Shown: positions 36,500 through 50,490, numbered from the stretch's first letter. The stretch: 64,000 bases of DNA from Marthasterias glacialis (GCA_911728455.2 OU452225.1:4788325-4852324); one strand, 5' to 3'. Translations and numbers: made by a program. The notes: a model not told the origin generated them from the sequence alone.

Positions 36500-36649
36500 G
36501 ATTACCCCGTGCGCGGTGATTGCGGGGGATTCATTGAACCTATTGTTGGGGGTGATGTTTTATTCATGAGCCACCGACATCTCCATAGTCACCGGAGAGC
36601 TCCGTTCACTGCGAGTGCTGGGCTGCACTGAGCCGTCTAGCCGGCGAGC

Positions 36650-36679
36650 GAGCTCTGCTTATATACGGTCTAATTTTAG
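36650..36679 (+). promoter_or_regulatory. Proximal promoter module 2: GAGCTC, TATA-like, MEF2-type site
   Basis: This is a second copy of the module at 36281-36308: GAGCTC, TTATATAC at 36659-36666, then CTAATTTTAG at 36670-36679, again a perfect MEF2 consensus. The central A/T bases differ (ATTTT here, AAAAA upstream) while the MEF2 pattern is kept. If the TATA-like element is used, transcription would start near 36690 and the 5' UTR would be roughly 190 nt. Confidence 0.6.
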
Positions 36680-36688
36680 ATATGCTAA

Positions 36689-36715
36689 TGAGTCAGCGCT
36701 GCGCTCTGTGATTGG
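36689..36715 (+). promoter_or_regulatory. AP-1 site and inverted CCAAT box
   Basis: TGAGTCA at 36689-36695 is a perfect AP-1 core, extended by GC as in half-MARE sites. ATTGG at 36711-36715 is an inverted CCAAT box. Both sit just downstream of promoter module 2, so they are either core-promoter elements of an upstream start site or lie at the start of the transcribed region. Confidence 0.4.
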
Positions 36716-36882
36716 TTGTTGCCAGCTGGCATGAATGAAACAACCGGAGGACGGTATGTGATTATATTCCAACCACCGGCGGGAGATCTTCAGAACTCAC
36801 TTGAGAGCCCGTATCTAGAAGGTCGTGCGAGAAATATAGCTGACAATTTTGCAAGAATACGGAACAATAACTGGATAAAACA

Positions 36883-36939
36883 ATGGCACAAGCAATTGGC
36901 GAGATGACACAACACAGCCTGTCCAACATGTCAAATGAT
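36883..36939 (+). CDS. Klf2/4: KLF2/4-type transcription factor, coding exon 1
   Basis: This exon encodes the first 19 residues (MAQAIGEMTQHSLSNMSND). The start was chosen because this ATG is the first in its frame after an in-frame TAA at 36868, and it sits in a good Kozak context with A at -3 and G at +4. The exon ends in phase 0 at a consensus donor (GTAAGT at 36940), and the acceptor of the next exon is TTTCTAATAG ending at 37707, leaving a 768-bp intron. The short exon carries no recognisable domain. A transcript starting inside the intron could instead begin at the ATG at 37708, but the phase-0 join and strong Kozak make the two-exon model more likely. Confidence 0.8.
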
Positions 36940-37707
36940 GTAAGTATTTATAAATTTTTGCAGATGTTTGATTTAGCGTATATCCAGCTGAATTATTCAG
37001 CTCTGGACTTTAAATTGTAGCTGTCTCTGAAATAAATACATTCCTTGACAGTTTCACCCACGTGTGTATTGTAAACACCACGCAAAAATGCAATTCGCAT
37101 GATATTTATCGTGGATTAATAACATTCTTGAATGAAGTTGTTGTTTTCTGATGTAAATTCAACTCTATCGAGTTGCCCTTGATGTTGACATTGCAAAGGC
37201 CACATTTTGCCCAACGTAAAAACTCTTTTGGTTGTTTGTGGATTTTACTTCCTTTTTTCATCATGCTACAACTTACTCAAATTTGACCAGATTTTTCATG
37301 CGATCTTATTTTATAACATCTACAAAGCTTTGTCGTCACAAGTGTTTTAAAATCACAAATCTGTTTCAAAGCTATAGGAAACCAGCGGTGGTTGTTGTGT
37401 TTGCATCCTCGTGCTTTTCCAGCTAAACAGTCTCCATGTGGGAACCCAGTGTGCATTGTTCTCTATTGATAATCTTTCCATTATTCCTCTGCATTCTTAA
37501 GCATGGGATAATAGCCCCATTTAATCAAGGATCAATTGGTTTGAACACTCAAGTAAGCCTCGTGTGGCCTGTGTTGAATTCAATCTAATTCCAGTTGACC
37601 GCAACTTTACCTAGGGTTTGATTGGATTATAAGCAGTTTCGTACTTGGTGGCCCACAGCAATCACTTATCAGTGTCTCTATTTGTTTTCTCCTTTTCTTT
37701 CTAATAG

Positions 37708-38754
<1,047 letters not shown>

Positions 38755-39830
38755 ACTATTTTCACCATGAACTGACTTTGACATTTTTAAAGCTAAATGT
38801 ACATGTCAATTTTGACGGTTCTTTGCAAGACTTCTATTCCATTGAATTTAAGTATACCAGTCAATTTTTGATATATGTATATTTTTGTGTAAGTTCTCGG
38901 GGGTCGATTCTTTGATTGTTTTGATATCATCGAATTGGCTGTAACCGATGAGCTACTGACGAAACCAAATAAGGCCGTTACAGGACGCGATGTTCCTGGC
39001 CGTGGGTTTGTTGGTGTTAACGTGGGACAGGTCTCTCAAAAGCCCAAAAAGAAAGGAAGAACATAATTCGATTCTTTACTTCCGACTTCGATTCCGATTC
39101 GATTATAGGTAAACAACTCGAGAGACCTGTACATTGGGGGTGCATGCGAGTGATAAAACATAACATCAAAAAGTGGACATGAAAAAGAAAAAAAAAGCCT
39201 AAACTGAAAACCTCGTTTTGAAATCTTAAATCCTGTTAAGGAAACATTCAATTACGCTCCCAAAAATGGAACAGTTGAACATCCGGAAAATAAGATTCTT
39301 TTTCTAAAGCATGTTTTTGTTTACTTCTGATGTTTTGAGTTGTGTTCACTAAGTGAAATAAGTCTTTTGTGATTTGTCCGATTTCGATATAAGACCAGAG
39401 TTGTTTACACAAGTGAAAGTGAACACAGTACTAAGTTTTGAAATATGAACCAGATAATATATAATGCCAAGCCATCGCAACGTGATCGGTTCGTTCATTA
39501 AGTGCAATTGTAGTACTAGAATTTTGACTGTAAAAAAGAATTTGTACATTAGAAACGTATAAGACATCACTTTATATCGGCGCACTGTAGATTGCATGCC
39601 AGTTTAAGTCCTTATTATTTTTATCAGCAGGTCTGTTCTATTATTATTACAATTTAATTGAATTAATTATCTGTTATCTACTGGTAATGATTACGATCCT
39701 GTACCTTTGTACCTTTGTATTATTGTATGTACTTTATTGATTATCGATGATGAGCTATTTGGGATTATCGATTGTTTACGTTGAGGAGGACGTTATTGCA
39801 ACTGAATAAAAGACCACAGGCTGGTCTAAC
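38755..39830 (+). other. KLF2/4 3' untranslated region with poly(A) signal
   Basis: Non-coding sequence follows the TGA stop. A canonical AATAAA lies at 39805-39810, followed by GT-rich sequence, so cleavage is probably near 39825. This predicts a 3' UTR of about 1.07 kb. I see no other gene signal here. Confidence 0.55.
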
Positions 39831-41160
39831 GAGATATTAAATATTTGTTGTACCATGTTTATTATTATTATTTTTTTAAATGTGTTAAGTCTTTAAAAAT
39901 GACCAACCAGTCTCAGTATACAACCCCATCCAGCTACCTCCACAGTACTCTTAAAACTACGGAATACTAAGTTGTATTGTATAATTGAAGTATATTTTGA
40001 GATAAGATGAAACAATCCGAGACGCGTCCCCACCAGCTTCGACCCGACCCTCCCTCCAATCGCCAGCCACATGTACATAAAATAATACACACTTTTAAAT
40101 TTAAAGGGAGACCGGGGAACTCCAAACCCATACATGACACCCCCCCCCCCCCCCTCCCTATATGATATTTGGCCCTTGGGGGGAAGAGGATGCCAATTTA
40201 TTGGCCTTAGGCTTTTTTACAGACTTTTTAGGCTATTTGGAATTTATTGTGCTGTTTTGTCTGGGGGTAAAAAAAAATCGGAAAATCAGATTTACAAATT
40301 AGGCAGAATACCATGCAGGCCTGCATTGTACTCGACATAGCATCAGGATTGATTTGATTAGTTCTTATGGGTGGCCGTTAGTCCATGATAAACTTTATTC
40401 TTGGGGGCAGTGTAATGACTCTGAAAAGAGCCAGTTGATTTTGTTCCCGACGTTTCGACTATCTTGTCTTCAAGATGATACAACTTCGTTACGCCGCATA
40501 TGACCCATGAGTTCCTGTGCAAGTTCAAACTCCAGAAAACATCCATTCAAACTGTAGTTTCAAATCAAAATTAAATTTTAAAAAAGTACAACCGGATAAC
40601 ATGTTCTGCAAGTTTTTTAAAAAAGCCCCACAAATTACAGAATAGCTCCATTTACCCATAAAGAGCAACAATGTGTACCAATATGTCGTGAAATTGCTTC
40701 ATTTAATATAATTTCACTTTTTGTTTTTAAAGAATACGTACACCAATTAACTCTTACATGACGCACGGGACGGAAATGGTTTAATGCAATTATTAGTATA
40801 GGTTTAACTTCTACATCAATTAATCTCCCAGAAAGTAGTTTTGAATTTGGATAAATGGAAGTTGCCAATATGTAGGTATCTTCCCTTTAAGTAAACGAAC
40901 TGCTCATCGGAAAGTTAATTTTAGAATCTAGGCTACCAAGCGGAAAAGAGCAGAAAGTTTTGTTTTCCTGTGAAACTTAGAGAAATGTACCATCGCCACG
41001 AAGCAACCTAATAAACACAAAGCATGAGAAATGTTCAGTTTTAAAGTGATGTTGCATGGTATGGTTTATAGGGTTACTGGTAGTGGTACCCAAATGAGAA
41101 TTCGTAAGAGTTTAATAAGTGTTACATTTGCATCGGGGATAAAGGAATATTATTTGTAGT
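39831..41160. other. Intergenic DNA between the KLF gene and the next repeats
   Basis: A C-rich run at 40138-40154 and a GAAACGTC-module fragment (about 40390-40490, minus). No gene was recognised. Confidence 0.35.
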
Positions 41161-41162
41161 TT

Positions 41163-41367
41163 TTACTTATACACCGATGTGTGTTAAGCACTGCATGATA
41201 TTCAGTAAAAGGCACTTTCCCGAGTCATGTAAAAATAAAATACACAGGCATATTACTCGGGTTGGCTTCGAACCCACAACCTATGTCATTCTAGAGCAGA
41301 TGTTGTAGACCATCGAGATTGCCCGGATAGAGGCAGTTCGAATCCTTTATTTTAGCAGCGGGTACCG
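41163..41367 (-). mobile_element. SINE family B, minus-strand copy
   Basis: Read on minus, GGTACCCGCTGC, a tRNA-like head with B-box GGTTCGAAGCC, AATATGCCTGTG, GACTCGGGAAAGTGCC and CACACATCGGTGTATAAGTA follow in the order of the 4541 copy. Confidence 0.65.
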
Positions 41368-42545
41368 CAACGATTTTAATAGATCTTTCTCAAAGGCTAA
41401 GAGAAAGAACCCTTTAAGAAAGACTCTGCCAGGATCCAGACGTGAGGCTATTAACAATTGTTTTGCCTTTATACAACAGGTCCCTGTGATTGCTAAGCAG
41501 TTTGCAACAGCTAATTTTATTTTTTTACATTTTTTTTGTTTTGTTTTTTTAATAAAGCGGTACAAACTATTATCAGCCTCTTTTTTTTTGGCAAATAATG
41601 ACAAGATATGTTCTTCCCTTTCAAGTTTCATAATTCAAATGGAAAATCATTGGGAAAAAACAGTTGGTGTGATGCATAACCAATGGCTAAACTCAAACCA
41701 CTTAGGGAAGTACAGTATAGTATATGCAATGTGGTTTCGTATGTATGAGTTCATTGAACACACAAATGAAACGCCTACGTTACATTCCACTCTCTCAAGG
41801 ACAGTGTTGTCTGTGTTTATAGCGCAACTGTTGCCATGGGGAATTCATTAGCATCCGTATTGGATTATTGTGTAACTTCTTCTTCTTATTTTTTTTAAGG
41901 GGGGAAAAACCCCACGATTTTGGCAATATTTATCCAAGTTTTGCGCCCTGAGGAGATCATATAAATTGCATGTGAAATTATGATTTTTTAGGTAGGGTAG
42001 ATACTAACTGCGAAATAAGTTGCAACAAATTTAAATAGCACACCCGATTGATTTTTTTAGGAAAATTGCTAATATCATGTTTTCAAATAAAAACAATATT
42101 TATTGTCAATTAGTGTACACGGAAAGTTATCTTAATCTACCGGGTACCAGTCACTCCTTAAAACTGCATGAACTAGGCTTAGCTTTATGCCTATTTTGAC
42201 ATGAAACTGTGATGATGGAACTACAATTTTTGAAGACATTTTACAAAGATAGCGTTATGCTCTCCGTGTAAATCCCTCATCCAAATTGTCTAAGCAATAT
42301 CGATACAGTGTAGACTACAGTTAAAAAAAATAGTGCATAACACTTCGATCGGTTGAGGCTTAGGGGAAGGAGTCAAAAACTGCTAAACGTTGCTTTAACA
42401 AAACTTCTAAGCACACCTCAGGCTCGTAAGTAGTTTGCATCCGCTAATTCGTCAGACCTATCTATAGAACTTGTAAGTTTTTCATCAACAAGGTGGCAAA
42501 GTTGCTATACAAGTTGTTTGTTCGTTTGTTTATTTCTTCGTTGTT

Positions 42546-42582
42546 TCGTTTGTTTGTTTGTTTGTTTGTTTGTTTGTTTGTT
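42546..42582. repeat. (TTTG)n microsatellite
   Basis: A short TTTG run followed by TTG repeats. Confidence 0.85.
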
Positions 42583-42714
42583 TGGTTTTGGGGTTGTTGT
42601 TGTTGTTGTTTGGTTTTTTGGGGTGGAGATTTGTTTGTTTCTTCTCTTTTTTTCCTTTTTTCCTGATATGCTATTAAGCTTTTTTTATTAAGTTTTCATT
42701 ACCGAGTTTACAGT

Positions 42715-42830
42715 GTTGTGTGGGTAAAACCCCTCATAACACTGTATACTCTGCCGAGTCCTGTGCTTAGCACACATCATTGTTATGGTAAAACACAACA
42801 ATATTCTTTATCCCCGAGGCAAATTTAATA
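42715..42830 (+). mobile_element. SINE family B tail fragment
   Basis: CAGTGTTGTGTGGGTAAAAC, CACACATCATTGTTATGGTA and ATTCTTTATCCCCGAGGCAA match the 3' part of the family in rearranged form. Another tail fragment is at 45950-46000. Confidence 0.4.
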
Positions 42831-43825
42831 TCTAAGTTTTTATTGTAACTACAATTTGATGTACGACCCAATACGCATACAATGAAATTGTTTTTGTTTG
42901 TTTTTGTTTTTTCTCATTTTTTAGCATTGATATTATAATAGTATACATCCAATAAAATTAAATTCAGTTTAGGCGTACACGTATGGGATGTACAATGTAT
43001 TAAATTTCAGCACATCAGCCCGACTTCAAAGTAGGCCTAAGTTCATTTTCAAAGAAAGAAATTTTAGCAACTACAGTTTGTTTTCGAACTGTTTCCTTTA
43101 TGAAAGGCGATCGTCTCGGTTTTCGTGCTACTTTTTTTACCTGGAAATTTGTATACAGACATGTAGTGCTAATAAGCTTTTTTTTTGAATCGCTGTAGTA
43201 ATATTTTTTGTATTTCCTTCCTCCATGGCACTGGTTGCCACCGATACCGAAGAGCAGCAAGTTATTTTGTAACTATTACAGCAATTCGGAAAGATTCTAC
43301 ACTCTTTCATTAGCTTAGAGACGTAGGATATCGATCACCTGATATCCCGTTTCCGGGGGGCAGTTGTTGGCAGAGAAAATAACAAACACTTATCGCCCAG
43401 TGAAATTGCGCGTTCTGATTTGAGCCTTAATGATAGTCTTAAGAAAGTCCTCATCAACCGCAGACAAGAATGGGTCTCCTCTGGACGGAGTTAACTCCTT
43501 CATGAGTGAAAGAACTCCGGTATTCCGGAAGAGCTAAACCTCTTCAGTAACAACAATGGCCCTCCACTTTTGTCAGGGTTGAATGGCTCTCATCAGGCAC
43601 TGGGCACTGAGTTGAAGATGAAGTGACAAAGGCAGATTTACTCAACAAGACTTTTTTTAAAGACCGTTTTTAGGCAGTCTCTGTCAGTGCTGGATGTGAT
43701 GAACTGTTGACTCTTTGTGAGTTTAAGTCTGTGCATACAAACAACGTTTGAGATGGGCATCGGGAGTCAGTCTGCCATGCGGTTTCATTATTGTTCTTCG
43801 CAATTAACCTGGCCCATGTGAATGC

Positions 43826-43915
43826 AGTCGACTCTCGTCAAAATGAGGTCCGCCGGGCTGCCCCGTTTTTCTCGTATTAACCGAACCTCGTATTATCCGA
43901 GCGCGGTATTAACAG
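43826..43915. mobile_element. Possible pogo/Tigger-like transposon end
   Basis: CAGTCGACTCTCGTCAAAAT followed by CTCGTATTAACCGAACCTCG resembles the subterminal CTCGTATTA/TCCGA repeats of Tigger-like elements. The other end was not found. Confidence 0.3.
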
Positions 43916-45465
43916 TACACTTCCATAGTTTTATGCAAATAGTGCATTGATTCACGGCAGGAGTTTTACAAAAACATTGTAGGCCTACGGACCTTGCATG
44001 AGGCGAGAGCGTGCAAACTTCACAATCATTTCTATAGGTGCTTCCCCGAACCCAACTTCATTATGCATGAGCATGGACTCCACTGTCAAAGATAACGTTC
44101 TAAATCTGGGACTATGCTTTTCAAGCTATCAACTGTTGATAAATTTGTTCTTAAGCAAGCTTGTGATTTGTCAGGTTTTCCCCCATAATTTGAGGATTTT
44201 TCACTGATCTCCCTGTGCTTTCAGGTTTTCTTCAAAGAGGCAAAGTTGCCCACTACACCGAGATGAAAAGTCTTGGCCTTCGTTGTGACCATACCTTCAG
44301 ATATGATTTGAAATGATGTAGACGGCCAGTAAACCCTCTAAAATGTCAAAGTCTGTACATTTAGGGAGCTTCCACACCAAGAGGAAATTATTAAATTTTC
44401 AGGATATTTTTTTTATTTCCATACAATCAAATATTGTATGTGTCAAATATTGTTTCTTTTTCGATTTGTAATCAATCTTTTTCCATAATTATTCAGGTTG
44501 ACCACACTAAATGAGATCCCCTTAGCAACCCATGTTAATACTAAATATAAAACTATATACACAACAAATACTTACAAGTCTACAGTCTCTTAAATAAAAA
44601 CACAGATATTTTTTTTATATAATTTCCAAAGTTGGAAAGTCAAACAACGCCGGGCACATTGAACCATAACTTTTTCAGTGAGGGTGCATACTTCATAAAC
44701 ACAACTGTCTCAAAAAAAAAAAAATTTTTGAGGTATGCTGGACACTATAGGAATGCACTGTATGGTTTTGGTGTACACAGACAAACTTACCCAAACCAAA
44801 TGGTGACATAATAAATGTGTCCACCATTATCTCGAAATGGCTTATGATTGATTACTTTACAGTCTTGAAACGAGGCTACACACTCAATGCTCGGCCATAC
44901 ATCTCAGCTCATCATAAACTCAAACCACCATCAAACGTAGTTGCGTGTCAAGCTGGGATTTGTTTACCTGCTTTGAAACAAATGGGGTACGCCACGTAGA
45001 GTTAGTCAACCAACGGGATAAATGTTTCCTCTCTAAAGATACATAATCCAGCCCTATAAATTTGACCAAAAAATGATTGATTGCAGTTTCCCATAAAAAA
45101 TTACTTACTTCCATAAAAAAAAAGTTGCATAGGTTGCGGATACGCTAAGATGACGGTGGTAGAATATATACCCCTGTGAAATGTTTGCAATTTAGTGTGG
45201 ATTTTGTCAACTTGAAGCTATCCTGATTTCACGTCGACTCAACACAAGTGTCGCTACATTTTTAATGCGTGCAGGAAAAAACTTTGGGGAATCAAGGCTG
45301 TATAGTAATGGTAGGAAAACACTGCCAAGTAAAGAGTGCTGGATTTACATTAAACACATTTTTCAAAATTGTGGTTTTGGCTTTTTACGAATAACAAACA
45401 TTTAATCTTTAACTGTTTGTGTCAATTTGAGTGGTATAATGGGAGACAGCACGTCATCCATTTTG
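43916..45465. other. Intergenic DNA, nothing recognised
   Basis: Several donor-like sites occur on the minus strand, but no phase-consistent exon chain could be built. No repeat was recognised. Confidence 0.3.
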
Positions 45466-45713
45466 TACTCTCTAAATATACAGGAGTGAAAATTTCACAC
45501 GCTCGCCAGAGTGGTGTCAGTTTTGGCTCTTTTGAGAGTGAAACTCACTCTTCACCACTCTTTTTTGAGTGAAAGTGGAGTGAATTTCACTCTGAATCTA
45601 GCGAAAATACATGTTTTTCACTCTAAAAAAGAGTTGTCCGCCATATGGCTCCTTGCAAGAGTGGTATGGCGGACAAAAAGAGTGGTTTTTCACTCTTTTA
45701 CAATAAGAGGGTA
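45466..45713. mobile_element. MITE, TACTCTCTAAATGTAAAAGA family, copy 3
   Basis: The best preserved copy: TACTCTCTAAATATACAGGA at the left and, in inverse, TACCCTCTTATTGTAAAAGA at the right, with an interior rich in GAGTGAAA units. Confidence 0.75.
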
Positions 45714-47339
45714 ACCACCTTATTTTGTCATCTACAGTTAAATGTCAAATGAAATTAAGTGTCTACAATATTCCATACAATTTTCATCGCCAACCTTCAT
45801 TTTGACTTGCCGCGGCCATTTTGTATTACTTTATATCAGAAACGAAAGACGTCATCGCATAATTACCATTTCTCATACAATTGCATGAATACCTATACGA
45901 AAGCTGAATAATGTATCTCAGGTTATTATTTATAGTTATTATTTAATGATATTCTTTATCCCCGATGCAAAACAAAAATGAACATCTATTATATCTCAGG
46001 TTATATACATGTGTATTTTGTTTTATATTTAGTTTTTAATTTAATTACTTGTTTACTTTATTCACTTTTGTCTTAGTTAGCTACTGGTATTTGTTTATTG
46101 TGATGTTGCTGCTGTTTTTATTGCTGTTTTTCATTTTGAATATTTCCAATTATATCTTAATTGTTTATTTACTATTTCATTTTTTTAAGGGTATTATTTA
46201 TGGGGGTATATTTGGGGGCGTGGTTTTAGGAGTGTCCCTTTTGTCTTATATATAAACGTATGCTACAGTTTTGTAGCCTACCATCCTTAGTCCTAATTGA
46301 GCACCAAACACAAATGACAGACTACAAAACGCTCAGTCAACTGTTTTTGGAACCGAACTACCGGGTAAATGGTAGAGATAAATGAGTAGGCTGAACGAAA
46401 TAGATCACCGTCCCTTTTTGCACTAGTTCTGTTATCTGTGTGTAAGATTATAGGATGGTCTACGAATTACCAGTAATGTCATGAAAAGAGGAGGTGAGTA
46501 AACTTCGTGCCGTGTAGTGATTGATAAAAAGACAAACTATGGAGGAATGCTTGTTCTAAAAACCTTCACGTCACTGCTGGCAAGTCTAGATGTTTCAGAG
46601 GCTGAAGGGGGTGTTTCTCGTCAAAATCACTCCTAGGCAGTTAGTCGCCAAGCAAACCCCTCCCGAAGTCCCAGCACACCCAACCACACCCTACAAATGC
46701 CCCTACGTCTGAATCTGCCCCTGATTGTAACCAATTATAGATATGTTCATAAAATTTCGTGTAACCATAGCGAGGCTTGAAGGTATATGAGCTGGCAAGG
46801 TGTGTCGACAGCCATCGGTTTCCGTCTATGCCCTAAAGATGGCGTGACGAGAAAATGACAGAGGCTGAAGAATTCCAAAATGAATGAGTTGCGAAATAGA
46901 ACAAGTTGTATCCTACAATTTTTAAGATGACCCCCGTTATTGTACTATTGCATGTCAACATACGGTGGCATTCCCTGGAAATTAGAGGGTCTGGTCTTTA
47001 ATTCGAACTCCTCCTTTATTCCTTTACTTCGCCCAATTAACAAAGAGCAGGAACCAAAGTGTTCCCGGTGTATTTCAAGTGTTTTATACATGATGCACGT
47101 TTGTTTACTTGAATTCAACGAGATCTAATTATATAGTATTGGAACAACACAGTGTATAATACAGTAGGTTTTAAGACATGGATTTTCCAGCGCCACAATC
47201 ATTACCATCATTTTGCAATTCCCTTTTTTTCAGACACGTGGGCGAAATGAATAATGACACTCGCAATCGACTTCCCTTCTCACAATTAACTTACACCTTA
47301 TGACGTAGCGTATCAACATTGAGGATATTATTTTGAAAA

Positions 47340-47584
47340 TCATAACACGAACTTTTATTTCCATGATATGACGAGGAGCAGATGGCCTGGTGCTGCCTTC
47401 TGTTGTTCCCTTGACCACCAATCAATACACATGGGCGGCTCAATTGCACGAAGAGCTAAGAGTGGTCTAAGACTAAGACGTGCATCATCCTCATTATGAA
47501 GCGAAGTGTGACGTCACAGCTACAGACAACTATGACAATATCACTGACTACTCATCTTAAGATGAATCTCAGTGTATTGTGACA
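47340..47584 (-). other. Probable 3' UTR and poly(A) signal of the minus-strand gene
   Basis: Non-coding sequence follows the TGA. The hexamer AATAAA reads on the minus strand at 47354-47359. The gene therefore ends tail-to-tail with the KLF gene, about 7.5 kb from its poly(A) signal. Confidence 0.4.
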
Positions 47585-47645
47585 TCAAGCCCAGGAATAG
47601 GGATGAGGCACCGTAAAAGAGTAGACTGTCGAAGTATTCTGCTTG
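47585..47645 (-). CDS. Unidentified minus-strand gene, terminal coding exon
   Basis: A pyrimidine-rich tract ending CCGCTTCAG leads into 19 codons in the frame left by exon 8, then TGA at 47585-47587. The end of the protein reads STVYSFTVPHPYSWA. A minus-strand AATAAA lies about 230 bp downstream, which supports this as the last exon. The intron from exon 8 is 3.9 kb. Confidence 0.55.
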
Positions 47646-48117
47646 CTGAAGCGGGATAAGTGCATAAGAGGAACGCGGTAAAAAAAATCCAGTCTGAGAT
47701 TTGATTTTTTTTTTAACCAAACATGGTCCGTAGATATATGGCAACTGGGAAACTGATGCCACGTTATACCTCACCATGACATCATTGGTCAAACCAGGAT
47801 CAGCAATGGAGGATGGTCCCTATACACAAAGCGACTTTATTATCAACGACGAAGTTCCTAAAACTTTCATCCCTCAAATAATGGATACAATACAATTAAA
47901 TCAGTGAGTTTCCCCTTCAATCATTGTTTTCACGTAATGCAATGGGTGTATCTACTGAAATGATAATGGGTGGAACCTTGAGTAGGGATGCTCTGGGGAT
48001 TTTCTGATGAGCACGGATGAAGAAGGTAGCATTAAGCCTAAGTAAGATCATACTTACTTTAGCCTTTACCGGGCCTTTTCAATTTGGAAGAAACTACCCG
48101 GCTATGCCCCACCCCCG

Positions 48118-48118
<1 letters not shown>

Positions 48119-48152
<34 letters not shown>
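48119..48152. repeat. (CA)n microsatellite
   Basis: A simple CA run inside the last intron of the minus-strand gene. Confidence 0.95.
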
Positions 48153-48156
<4 letters not shown>

Positions 48157-48292
48157 TAAACAAACAAAAACAAAACAAAAAAACCTAGATAACAAACTAA
48201 CAAACTAACAAACAACCCAACTAACAAACTAACAAACATCCCAGCATCCCAAGAAACAAACACAACAACAGCAGCAGCATCAACATCAGCAG

Positions 48293-48409
<117 letters not shown>

Positions 48410-49099
48410 AGTGACATCGCACGGTAAAACAAACGGGAAAAGATGTTTAAAGAGAGCTAGGGTGTAGCCCTACTCTGTGCCTGCACAAAAATAGGTTTAA
48501 CTTCAACTACCGGAGATCCCCGAACCACTTACACTGGGAAACTTTGCTATTCTACTACATTGTAGCCTGGACATTGTTACAAATATCCCAAAGAGTGGCC
48601 CTATTTGTATCTGTTGATTTCATTTATTATTTTGAAAAGATTGCAAGCGTTGTTATCATGTGAAATCAAAAGATAATGGCTGATATTTTTAGACGCTAAG
48701 AATATAATATTGGAAATGTAGACGGTGTTGTTAGTATAATGCGTACCCCCTTCTGTTTCGTTCACGATAAATGAATGAAAAGTAATTTGTTCATTTGGTT
48801 TTGTCATTCCTTAACAATTTCAGGAGATCTTTCAAAATTACATCCAATGTTACTAATGTTATAAAAATAATTAGATTATTTTATTTTATTCCCCCCCCCC
48901 TCCCGCCCTAAAAATGGCCCAGACTTCGAGTTACACCATGCTCTTGAATACACATGATGCCATAACTAATGTACTGATGATCTATGCAGTCTTTGGCCCA
49001 TTATTGCCAGACGTCCCTCTTCCTATGTCAACGTGTGAACCTGACCTTCACATGTCAATGAGAATCAAGCGAGTCGACAGTGGATAAACCGGTTGCCGT

Positions 49100-49114
49100 C
49101 CGCTAGGTGGCGCC
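49100..49114 (+). promoter_or_regulatory. CTCF-like core motif
   Basis: CCGCTAGGTGGCGCC fits the CTCF core (YAGRKGGCRS with CCRS before it) at essentially every position. Motif evidence only. Confidence 0.35.
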
Positions 49115-50288
49115 ATTCACGATGTTCAGGGGTGCACTACATCACTATAGAGAGAAATCCATGCGCCGAGCCTCATAAATAAATGTAAACCCAAAACTTT
49201 TTCTGTAAATCAAAGATTTTAAGGTCACGGCTTTTATGGATTATTGAAAAATGGTCCAACATTGTGCCCCTGGGGCTGTCGACTTTCTACCTGGAGCATT
49301 TTGAGTACACTAGCCCTCTAAAAATAGCCATATTCTGCTGAAAAGTGTAGAGTCATTTTGCCAAGATGGAGTCTGACCAGTTTACTCGTTCAGGGGTGTT
49401 GTTTTATTTTGAATGGGCCTACCAAAAATCCTCAACGGCTAACATACTAAGAATTGAATAGACAAATAAAGTTTAGTTGTCAGAAAATATATTTGATTTG
49501 TTTTTTTTAAGGCTGAGAGACTTAAAAAATATTTTTTGAGTATTTGTGAATATTTAGCATTTGGCATTGGTTGCTGGAAACCTATGAATCAATCGCAGCT
49601 AATGTCAAATATTCAAAGATAGTTATGTAAATATCCAGCTTAAGTTCATGATTTTTGAATAAACGTTTGCAGGTTGTATCAAACGTCTTGAATTTAGTGT
49701 TCAGAGATTTAAAAAAAATCCTACATCCGTCGCTTTAAACTTCACTGGCAATAAATGACAGAAAAATGTGACTTTGGTATCTTGTTTCGAACTTTTAATA
49801 AGTTAAAATCAGTTCGTCAAAGGTGACATAAATAATCACTCGTTATTAAATTATCCGATGATTGTCCAAATCACTTCTGCTTTTTTCCATTAAAAAATCT
49901 TCGCTTTTCCTCCGAATTCAAGATTAACACAGAAACATAAAAACACATTCATTCTGTTAGTTTTCCTTTTCAATTTCATAAACTATTTCAAAATAGATAA
50001 AGGAACATCATTTAAATCTGCAATGTTTTGCAACAAAAATATTCCATTTCACAAAATCTCTTCAACTCCAAATGTAATAAGAATACATTGTACTGGTAGT
50101 GATTGTGTCCTGCTTTTAAACGTGGTCTTGTTTGGTTGTACCGTTTATAAGAAAATACGGCACCCTCGTCCGGTACATATCATTCAGCTGTTATTTCAAA
50201 AGCAACGACCTTCCTCTAACGGGGAGTTAGTCTTGTCCTGTCAAATAAACAAACAAAACAAACAAATAACCAATAAGTTTTAATAGTA

Positions 50289-50490
50289 AACTATCAGATT
50301 GGAGAAGCTGATAGAGCAGTGTTCTGACTTTGTGTGATTCAATATATACATGGGGAAAAACCTGTGAAATTTCGGCTCAATCCGTCGATGGAAGATTGGT
50401 ATTGGGAATAACTTCATAATCAGTAAGCTTCACGACTGGTACTAATAAAAACAATTGCTTGGATGAATACCAATCCTGTATTGTACCTTT
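50289..50490. mobile_element. MITE, GGTACAATACAGGATTGG family, copy 3
   Basis: The right end read in inverse is AAAGGTACAATACAGGATTG. The left part AAGCTGATAGAGCAGTGTTC matches copy 2. Confidence 0.55.
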
